A stretch of DNA of 7,057 nucleotides from the NCBI GenBank assembly GCA_002298155.1, contig DBME01000398.1, positions 1,132-8,188 of the forward strand. The letters run 5' to 3'. The notes beneath the pieces were generated by a model. That model saw nothing but the letters and a program-made list of their open reading frames with translations. It was not told the DNA's origin and ran no database searches. Below are positions 1 through 5,755 of the stretch, in pieces; position 1 is the stretch's first letter; the number at the start of each line of letters is the position of its first letter. This stretch comes from Holophagaceae bacterium UBA706 (GTDB lineage: Bacteria; Acidobacteriota; Holophagae; Holophagales; Holophagaceae). The translations under genes and the position numbers were made by a program.

Positions 1-187
1 GGGCCTCGCCGCCGCCGGGCTCCTGAGCCGCGGCCTCGCGCACCTCCTCCTCGGCGTGGAACCCGCCGACCCCGGCATCTTCCTGGGCGTCCCCGCCCTC
101 CTCGCCGCCATCGCCTTCTGCGCCTGCGCCCTCCCGGCCCTGCGCGCCTGCCGCGTCAACCCCATCCAGGCACTTCGTCAGGAATGA
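1..187 (+). CDS. ABC transporter permease of MacB/ADOP type, C-terminal end only (permease A)
   Basis: The reading frame opens before the window. Read from base 2 it gives about 61 residues and stops at TGA 185-187. The tail has the pattern of the last transmembrane helix of an FtsX-type module: a hydrophobic stretch (LLGVEPADPGIFLGVPALL, continuing to FCACALPAL) followed by the cytoplasmic end RACRVNPIQALRQE. The two downstream permeases end RAARVDPLVALRSE and RASRVDPAVALRSE, so all three are clearly the same family. The GVEPADPGIF segment matches the GVxxxDPxTF segment before the last helix of such permeases. The full protein would be an inner-membrane subunit of an ABC exporter partnered by the ATPase that follows 17 bases later. 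The last helix carries three cysteines (FCAC and RAC), where the paralogues have one at the shared ACxxP position. Leucine codons are mostly CTC (9 CTC, 3 CTG, 1 CTT), unlike permease C. Substrate is unknown, and the size and start cannot be judged. Confidence 0.85.
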   Translation, partial: GLAAAGLLSRGLAHLLLGVEPADPGIFLGVPALLAAIAFCACALPALRACRVNPIQALRQE

Positions 188-194
188 CCTTTCC

Positions 195-199
195 AGGAG
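195..199 (+). promoter_or_regulatory. Shine-Dalgarno site that sets the ATPase start
   Basis: AGGAG lies five bases before ATG 205. An earlier in-frame ATG at 184 overlaps the stop codon of permease A as ATGA, but its only purine-rich stretch (AGGA, 180-183) touches the start codon and leaves no spacing. The site at 195-199 therefore favours initiation at 205. Translation is probably still coupled to the end of permease A. Confidence 0.6.
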
Positions 200-204
200 C
201 TCCC

Positions 205-900
205 ATGTCCCCACGTTCCATCATCCGCCTCGAAGCCATCAAGAAAGTCTTCACCACCGACGAGGTGGAGACCCACGCCCTCTCCGACATCCACCTGGAG
301 ATCGCCGAAGGGGAGTTCATCTCCATCGCTGGCCCCTCGGGCTGCGGCAAGTCGACGCTCCTCTCCATCCTCGGCCTCCTGGACACGCCCACCGAGGGCG
401 GCTACACCCTCAACGGCAAGCCCGTGGCGGGCCTGAGCCTCTCCGAGCGGGCCCGGATCCGCAACCACGAGATCGGCTTCATCTTCCAGAGCTTCAACCT
501 CATCGGCGACCTCACCGTCTACGAGAACGTGGAGCTCCCCCTGGTGTACCGCGGCCTGCCCCTGGGCGAGCGGCGCACGCGGGTGATGGAGGCCCTGGAG
601 GAGGTGGGGATGTCCCATCGCGCCAAGCACCTTCCCAGCCAGCTCTCCGGCGGCCAGCAGCAGCGCGTGGCCGTGGCCCGGGCGGTGGGCGGCCGGCCCT
701 CCATCCTCCTGGCCGACGAGCCCACCGGCAACCTGGACTCCACCAACGGCGACGCCGTCATGGATCTGCTGAAGGACCTGCACCGGCGCGGTTCGACCAT
801 CTGCATGGTCACCCACGACGCGCGCTTCGCCCAGCATGCCGACCGCACCGTGCACCTGTTCGACGGGCGCGTGGTGGAGGAATCCCTGGCCAAGGCTTGA
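205..900 (+). CDS. ABC transporter ATP-binding protein, MacB/LolD-type
   Basis: A 231-residue cytoplasmic ATPase that hydrolyses ATP to drive MacB/FtsX-type permeases. All motifs are present and intact (numbering from ATG 205): Walker A GPSGCGKST at 43-51, Q-loop Gln95 in FIFQSFNL, signature LSGGQ at 147-151 followed by QQRVAVARA, Walker B ILLADE at 167-172 with catalytic Glu172, D-loop NLD at 176-178, and switch His204 in VTHD. Length is normal for a stand-alone LolD/MacB-type ATPase without a fused permease. The N-terminal TDEVETHAL and the NLIGDLTVYENVELPLVYRG stretch are typical of the lipoprotein-release/macrolide-export ATPase class. The ATG at 205 was chosen over ATG 184 because it has a properly spaced AGGAG; the longer version would add only seven residues. 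It sits between permease A (ends at 187) and permease B (starts about 20 bases after its stop), so it could serve either or both. Product class is certain; substrate is unknown. Confidence 0.96.
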   Translation: MSPRSIIRLEAIKKVFTTDEVETHALSDIHLEIAEGEFISIAGPSGCGKSTLLSILGLLDTPTEGGYTLNGKPVAGLSLSERARIRNHEIGFIFQSFNLIGDLTVYENVELPLVYRGLPLGERRTRVMEALEEVGMSHRAKHLPSQLSGGQQQRVAVARAVGGRPSILLADEPTGNLDSTNGDAVMDLLKDLHRRGSTICMVTHDARFAQHADRTVHLFDGRVVEESLAKA

Positions 901-902
901 AC

Positions 903-906
903 AGGA
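903..906 (+). promoter_or_regulatory. Shine-Dalgarno site for permease B (start ambiguous)
   Basis: AGGA follows directly after the ATPase stop (TGA 898-900). It is 4 bases before GTG 911 and 13 bases before ATG 920, neither ideal, so the sequence alone does not settle the start. ATG 920 gives an N-terminus (MHNLSDDLRRA) that lines up with that of permease C (MSLLDDLKWAL). GTG 911 would add three residues. Confidence 0.4.
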
Positions 907-919
907 ATACGTGAGCGCC

Positions 920-3325
920 ATGCACAACCTTTCCGACGACCTCCGCCGCGCCTTCATCTCCCTGCTGAAGAGCCCCGCCTTCACGATCACGTCCGTGCTC
1001 ATCCTCGCGCTGGGCATCGGGGCGAACGCCGCCATCTTCAGCCTCGTGGACCGGGTCCTCCTCAGGAGCCTGCCCTTTCCCGCATCGGAACGGCTGGTGG
1101 TCCTGTGGGGCCACAACACCCTGCGCGGCGGCCTCACCGAGCCCCTGTCGGCGCCTGATTTCCTCGACTGGCAGCGGGAGGCGGGAACCCTCGAAGGCAT
1201 GGCCGCCGTGGAGAGCGACGGCCTGAACCTCACCGGGGGCGCGGAGCCCGAGAGCCTCCCCGCGGGGCGGGTCTCCTGGAACTTCTTCCGGGTCATCGGC
1301 GTGCATCCGGCCCTCGGCAGGGATTTCACGCCCGAGGAGGACCGGGTCGAAGGTCCCCGGGCCGTGATCCTCTCCGATGAACTCTGGAAGCGCCGGTTCG
1401 GCGGGGACCCGGGGATCCTGGGCCGCACCATCCCCCTCAACGGCGTTGATACCCTGGTGGTGGGGATCATGCCGCCGCGGTTCTCCTTCGACCACTACAT
1501 GGCCAGGGCCTCCATCTTCCTGCCCATCTCCTTCTCGCATAAGCAGCTTGACGGGAGGGGCAATCATTTCTTCTCGGCCGTGGCCCGCCTGAAGCCCGGC
1601 GCCACGCCGGCCCAGTGCGAAGCGGAGCTGCGGGGAATCGCGGACCGGCTGGCCAAGGAGCACCCCAACACCAACGCCAACTACACCGCCAGGGTGGTGC
1701 CCCTGCGGGAGGAGCTGGTGCGCAATTCCAAGGGGACCCTCCTGGTCCTGGGCGGCGCCGTGGCCTTCGTGCTCCTCATCGCCTGCGCGAACCTCATGAA
1801 CCTCATGCTGGCCCGCAGCGCCCGCCGGCAGCGGGAACTGGCCATCCGCGCGGCCCTGGGCGCGAGCCCCGCCGGGCTGGTGTGGAGTGCCCTGTGCGAG
1901 AGTCTGGTCCTGGGCTTCCTGGGCGGCCTCGCGGGCCTGGCCCTGGGCCGCTGGATCCTGGCCGGCCTTCTGCGCGTGCTGGGTTCCGAGGCCGCCGCCA
2001 TCGGCCCCATGCACCTGGACGCCAGGGCGGTGGCCTTCACCTTCATCCTGTCCATGGGATCGGCCGTGGCCTTCGGTCTGATCCCCGCCCTGAAGGCGGA
2101 GGGCCGCCACCTCGCGGATTCCCTCAAGGAGGGCAAGGGCTCGTCCAACGCCAGCCATCCGAGGCTGCGCGGGCTCCTGGTGGCCACCGAGACGGCCCTC
2201 GCCACGGCCCTGCTCATCGGCGCGGGCCTCATGCTGCGGAGCCTGATGCACCTGCAGGCGGTGGACCCCGGCTACCGGCCCGACCACGTTCTGACCTCGC
2301 GCATCACCCTGCCGCCCTACAAGTACGGTGACGAAGCGGCACGGCTCGCCTTCATGGACGAGCTGCGCAGGCGCCTGGAGGCCACGCCCGGCGTGGTGGC
2401 CGTGGGCCTCAACGACACCAGCCCCTTGTCCGGGTCCACCTCGACCAGCTCGTACGACGTGGGTGACCAGCAGAGCGCGGATGGCCAGGTGGCGCTCAGC
2501 CACCACATCACGCCGGGCTATTTCCGGGCCATGGGCATCCCCATCCTGCAGGGCCGCGACCTCGCCCCGGGCGAGGCCGGCGTCCTCATCAACCGGACCT
2601 TCGCCCTGCGCCATTTCGCCCATTCGAATCCCCTGGCCGGCCGGGTCTCGCTGGACGGCCAGAACGACCCCTACCTGCCCGTGGTGGGCGTCGTGGGGGA
2701 TGTGCGCCACCACGGACCCGCGGCCGGGATCATGGCCGAGATGTACTTTCCCGTCACCGCCCGCAGGGCCGGTGGCGAATCGCTGAACTTCTTCACGGTG
2801 GTACTGCGGACCGGGCCTGAGCCCCGGACGATGGTTCCTGCCCTCCGGGGAATCCTGAGGGACCTGGACCCGGACCTGCCCCTCGCGGGCACCCGGACCA
2901 TGGAGGAGCTGCTGAGCCGGGAGCGCCAGGGCGCCCAGATCCGCAGCATCCTGGTGGGCTCCTTCGCGGCCCTGGCCCTGCTGCTTTCCGGCGTGGGCAT
3001 CTACGCCGTGATCAGCTTCCTCACCGGCATGCGCACCCGGGAGATCGGCGTGCGCATGGCCCTGGGCGCCCAGGTGCGCGACGTGGTGCGCCTGGTGGTG
3101 GGGCAGGGGCTCCGCATGGCCCTGTGGGGCGTGGCGGCGGGTGTGGCCATCTCCCTGGCCCTGGGGCGGGCCGTGGATTCCCAGATCACCGGCGTGCGGT
3201 CCTGGGATCCCGTCACGTTCACCCTCGTCGCCGCGGTGCTCGCCCTGGTGGGCATCCTGGCCTGCCTCCTCCCGGCCCTGCGGGCGGCGCGCGTGGATCC
3301 CCTGGTGGCCCTCCGGAGCGAGTGA
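920..3325 (+). CDS. ABC transporter permease, ADOP/MacB type (permease B)
   Basis: An inner-membrane permease of 801 residues from ATG 920 (804 if GTG 911 is used). It is a tandem duplication of the MacB_PCD plus FtsX unit. TM1 lies near residues 20-43 (LILALGIGANAAIFSLV); a periplasmic domain spans about 45-270; the first FtsX module has TMs near 275-296, 328-349 and 370-390, with the coupling segment RRQRELAIRAALGAS after its first helix. The second unit starts with a TM near 419-442 (ETALATALLIGAGL), has a second periplasmic domain to about 672 containing TPGYFRAMGIPILQGRDL and VVGVVGDVRHHG, and ends with TMs near 675-698, 731-749 and 766-787. The second coupling segment is MRTREIGVRMALGA; the end is RAARVDPLVALRSE. 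Length and eight-TM layout fit the ADOP group. It starts about 20 bases after the ATPase and ends three bases before permease C. A MacB-like export role is inferred from the fold; cargo is unknown. Confidence 0.94.
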   Translation: MHNLSDDLRRAFISLLKSPAFTITSVLILALGIGANAAIFSLVDRVLLRSLPFPASERLVVLWGHNTLRGGLTEPLSAPDFLDWQREAGTLEGMAAVESDGLNLTGGAEPESLPAGRVSWNFFRVIGVHPALGRDFTPEEDRVEGPRAVILSDELWKRRFGGDPGILGRTIPLNGVDTLVVGIMPPRFSFDHYMARASIFLPISFSHKQLDGRGNHFFSAVARLKPGATPAQCEAELRGIADRLAKEHPNTNANYTARVVPLREELVRNSKGTLLVLGGAVAFVLLIACANLMNLMLARSARRQRELAIRAALGASPAGLVWSALCESLVLGFLGGLAGLALGRWILAGLLRVLGSEAAAIGPMHLDARAVAFTFILSMGSAVAFGLIPALKAEGRHLADSLKEGKGSSNASHPRLRGLLVATETALATALLIGAGLMLRSLMHLQAVDPGYRPDHVLTSRITLPPYKYGDEAARLAFMDELRRRLEATPGVVAVGLNDTSPLSGSTSTSSYDVGDQQSADGQVALSHHITPGYFRAMGIPILQGRDLAPGEAGVLINRTFALRHFAHSNPLAGRVSLDGQNDPYLPVVGVVGDVRHHGPAAGIMAEMYFPVTARRAGGESLNFFTVVLRTGPEPRTMVPALRGILRDLDPDLPLAGTRTMEELLSRERQGAQIRSILVGSFAALALLLSGVGIYAVISFLTGMRTREIGVRMALGAQVRDVVRLVVGQGLRMALWGVAAGVAISLALGRAVDSQITGVRSWDPVTFTLVAAVLALVGILACLLPALRAARVDPLVALRSE
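2189..2230 (+). repeat. Direct repeat copy 1, inside permease B (matches 4583-4624)
   Basis: This 42-base coding segment (ETALATALLIGAGL) matches 4583-4624 in permease C in the same reading frame with only two silent differences (GCC/GCG and CTC/CTA). The last 30 bases (2201-2230) are identical. It encodes the helix that opens the second half of each permease. It is best read as a conserved patch shared by paralogues, not as a mobile element. Confidence 0.6.
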
Positions 3326-3328
3326 TCC

Positions 3329-5722
3329 ATGAGCCTCCTGGACGACCTGAAGTGGGCCCTGAGATCCCTGGCGCGGGCGCCGGGCTTCTCCCTGCTGGCC
3401 GCGGCGCTCCTGGCCCTGGGCATCGGGGCCAACCTGGCCATCTTCGCCATGGTGGAGCGTTCCCTGCTGCGCCCGCTGCCCTACGGGGCGCCGGACCGGC
3501 TCGTGGCGTTGTGGGAGCAGACCCCCGCCCGGGGCGGACTCCGGGACTACTTCTCCGCTGCGGACTTCCTGGACTGGCAGCGGGAGAGCACCCGCCTCCG
3601 GAGCCTGTGCGCCCTGAGCTCGGGCGCCATGAACCTCGCCGGGGGCGTCGAGCCCGAACGGGTGCGGGTGGGCCGGGTCTCCGGCAACTTCCTGGACGTC
3701 CTGCAGGTGCGGCCCCGGTTGGGGCGCGGCTTCCTGCCCGAGGAGGACGCGCCGGGGGCGCCCCGGGCGGCGCTGCTGACCTGGGAGTTCTGGAACCGCC
3801 ACGGCGCCGATCCCTCCCTGGTGGGCAGGACCCTGCGCCTGGACGGGGTGGACACCCTGGTGGTCGGCGTGATGCCGCCGGGCTTCGAACTGGCCCACCG
3901 CATCGCCAAGTCGGACATCTTCATGCCCCTGGCCCTCACCGCGGCGGAGCGCGCCAACCGGCAGCGCCACTGGCTCACCGCCGTGGCCAGGCTCCAGGAG
4001 GGGGCCACCCCCCGGGACGCGGAGGCCGAACTGCGGGCCGTGTGCGACCGCATCGCCCGCACGGATCCCGGCACCAACCAGGGCTTCACGGCCCGGGTCG
4101 CCCCGTTGCGGGACGAGCTGGTGAAGGACGCCCGGGGCACGCTCCTGGCCCTGCTGGGCGCGGTGGGCTTCGTGCTGCTCATCGCGTGCACCAACGTGGC
4201 CAACCTGCTCCTGGCCAGGGGCTCGCGCCGGGGACTGGAGCTGGCCGTTCGCTCCGCCATGGGCGCGGACCGGGGGCGCATCTTCCGGCTGTTCATGGTC
4301 GAGAGCTGCCTCCTGGGCGTGCTGGGCGGAGCCCTGGGCTTCGTGGCCGCGCGGGCCGTGGGCTCGGGCCTGGCCCTGCTCCTGGCGCTGCCCGACGGCA
4401 CCGGCGGTGGATGGGCCCAGCTGGCCTTCGCCGTGGGCGTGTCTCTGGCCGCCGCCATGGGCGCCGGCGTGGTGCCGGCATGGCGGTTCAGCGGAGCGGA
4501 TTCCCGCCCCGCGCTCCGCGACGGGGGCCGCACGTCGGGGACCCGCGCCCAGCATCGCCTCAGCGGCCTGCTGGTGGCAGCGGAGACGGCGCTAGCCACG
4601 GCCCTGCTCATCGGCGCGGGCCTCCTCCTGCGCACCCTGGCCAGCCTCCAGGGCGTGGATCCCGGTTTCGATCCCCGCACCATCGCCATCCAGGTGACCC
4701 TGCCCGCCTCCACCTACCGGGGCAACGCGCCCCAGGGCGACTTCGCCCGGCGCATCCAGGCCCGCCTGGAGGCGATCCCCGGCGTGATCTCGGCGGGGGT
4801 CATGGACAACCTGCCCCTGTCGGGCTCCATGCGCCAGGCCGGCTACGACCTGGAGCCCGGGTCCCAGGGCCGGCCCGACCAGGAGGCCTTCTGCTACCGG
4901 GCCTCCCCCGGGACCTTCCGGACCCTGGGCATCCCCCTGGTGCGGGGCCGGGACTTCGAACCCACCGACACCGCCACGACCATCATCACCGAGTCCTTCG
5001 CCCGCAGGCATTGGGCCGGGCAGGACCCCCTGGGGCGGCGGGTCTTCATCGACGCCGACGACCATTTCGGCATGACCATCGTGGGCGTGGTGGGCGACGT
5101 GCGCCACGAGTCCCTGGCGGTCCCCACCCGGCCGGGCTTCTACATGCCCCTCCTGGATCCGGGTCCCGCCTACATCACCGCCCCCGGCCTCGTGCTGGTG
5201 GTGCGGGCCCAGGTGCCGCCGGCCGCCCTCCAGGGGGCCCTGCGCCAGGCCCTGCGGGAGGTGGATCCCGAACTGCCCCTGGGTCCCGTGCGCACCATGG
5301 GCGAACTCATGGACCAGAACCTCAAGGACGCCCGCGCCCGCGGGATCCTGTTCGGCGGGTTCTCCCTGCTGGCCCTGGTCCTGGCGGGAGCCGGGATCTT
5401 CGGGGTGGTGAGCTACCTCACGTCCATGCGGACCCGGGAACTGGGGGTGCGCGCCGCGCTGGGGGCCCGCCGTTCCGACCTCCTGGCCCTGGTGCTGGGG
5501 GGCGGCATGCGCATGCTGGCCGCCGGCGGCGGCGCGGGGCTGCTCCTGGCCTTCGCCCTGGCCCGGACCCTCCGTTCCCAGCTGCATGGGGTCGGCACCG
5601 TGGACCCGGCGGCGTACGGCCTCGCCGCAGGGCTCGTGGCCCTGTGCGGAGGCCTGGCCTGTCTGGCGCCGGCCCTGCGCGCCTCCCGGGTGGACCCGGC
5701 CGTGGCGCTGCGCAGCGAGTAG
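3329..5722 (+). CDS. ABC transporter permease, ADOP/MacB type (permease C)
   Basis: A 797-residue paralogue of permease B with the same duplicated MacB_PCD/FtsX layout. TM1 is near residues 21-44 (LLALGIGANLAIFAMVERSLL). The first periplasmic domain runs to about 270; TMs lie near 272-294, 324-344 and 364-383; a second N-terminal-type helix is at about 415-438 (AAETALATALLIGAGLLL). The second periplasmic domain contains SPGTFRTLGIPLVRGRDF and VGVVGDVRHES, followed by TMs near 677-698, 727-747 and 763-783. Coupling segments RRGLELAVRSAMGAD and MRTRELGVRAALGARR are intact, so both halves should contact an ATPase. The end is RASRVDPAVALRSE. ATG 3329 follows the stop of permease B by three bases, with GGAG at 3315-3318 as ribosome site, which implies coupled translation. 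Leucine codons lean strongly to CTG. It may form a heterodimer with permease B, or a separate homodimer sharing the same ATPase; sequence alone cannot decide. Confidence 0.94.
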   Translation: MSLLDDLKWALRSLARAPGFSLLAAALLALGIGANLAIFAMVERSLLRPLPYGAPDRLVALWEQTPARGGLRDYFSAADFLDWQRESTRLRSLCALSSGAMNLAGGVEPERVRVGRVSGNFLDVLQVRPRLGRGFLPEEDAPGAPRAALLTWEFWNRHGADPSLVGRTLRLDGVDTLVVGVMPPGFELAHRIAKSDIFMPLALTAAERANRQRHWLTAVARLQEGATPRDAEAELRAVCDRIARTDPGTNQGFTARVAPLRDELVKDARGTLLALLGAVGFVLLIACTNVANLLLARGSRRGLELAVRSAMGADRGRIFRLFMVESCLLGVLGGALGFVAARAVGSGLALLLALPDGTGGGWAQLAFAVGVSLAAAMGAGVVPAWRFSGADSRPALRDGGRTSGTRAQHRLSGLLVAAETALATALLIGAGLLLRTLASLQGVDPGFDPRTIAIQVTLPASTYRGNAPQGDFARRIQARLEAIPGVISAGVMDNLPLSGSMRQAGYDLEPGSQGRPDQEAFCYRASPGTFRTLGIPLVRGRDFEPTDTATTIITESFARRHWAGQDPLGRRVFIDADDHFGMTIVGVVGDVRHESLAVPTRPGFYMPLLDPGPAYITAPGLVLVVRAQVPPAALQGALRQALREVDPELPLGPVRTMGELMDQNLKDARARGILFGGFSLLALVLAGAGIFGVVSYLTSMRTRELGVRAALGARRSDLLALVLGGGMRMLAAGGGAGLLLAFALARTLRSQLHGVGTVDPAAYGLAAGLVALCGGLACLAPALRASRVDPAVALRSE
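4583..4624 (+). repeat. Direct repeat copy 2, inside permease C (matches 2189-2230)
   Basis: Partner of the patch in permease B. Bases 4595-4624 are identical to 2201-2230. The two differences upstream are third-position changes, one creating a CTA leucine codon that is rare for this GC-rich sequence. The copies lie about 2.4 kb apart in direct orientation, so they could serve as a site for recombination or gene conversion between the two permease genes. Confidence 0.6.
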
Positions 5723-5755
5723 GATAGGAAGCAACGCCATCCCGGGAACCTCTCC

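Noticed and set aside
836..919. An upstream ATG that would extend permease B by 28 residues into the ATPase gene
   Set aside because: The extension has no family resemblance, has no ribosome site, and overlaps the ATPase in another frame. Starts at 911 or 920 fit the paralogue far better.
809..4555. A 1248-codon open frame on the minus strand, with another long one at 4592-7030
   Set aside because: Both run antisense to genes with intact motifs. Their translations are dominated by G, Q, H, A and R with no recognisable domains, as expected when a very GC-rich gene with G/C third positions is read on the opposite strand.
5706..5717. Perfect 12-base palindrome CGCTGCGCAGCG at the end of permease C, considered as operator or terminator
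   Set aside because: It has no loop and no T-tract, lies within codons for the conserved ALRSE tail, and short G/C palindromes are expected by chance in such sequence.
3124..5727. An 867-codon open frame on the plus strand overlapping permease C in another frame
   Set aside because: The product is rich in G, P and R, with no membrane helices or domains, and it starts inside permease B. It is a compositional shadow of permease C.
5700..5755. Possible sigma54 -24/-12 promoter in front of the regulator
   Set aside because: TGGC occurs at 5703-5706, but no GC falls at the needed ten-base spacing from the GG, and no TTGC element is present.
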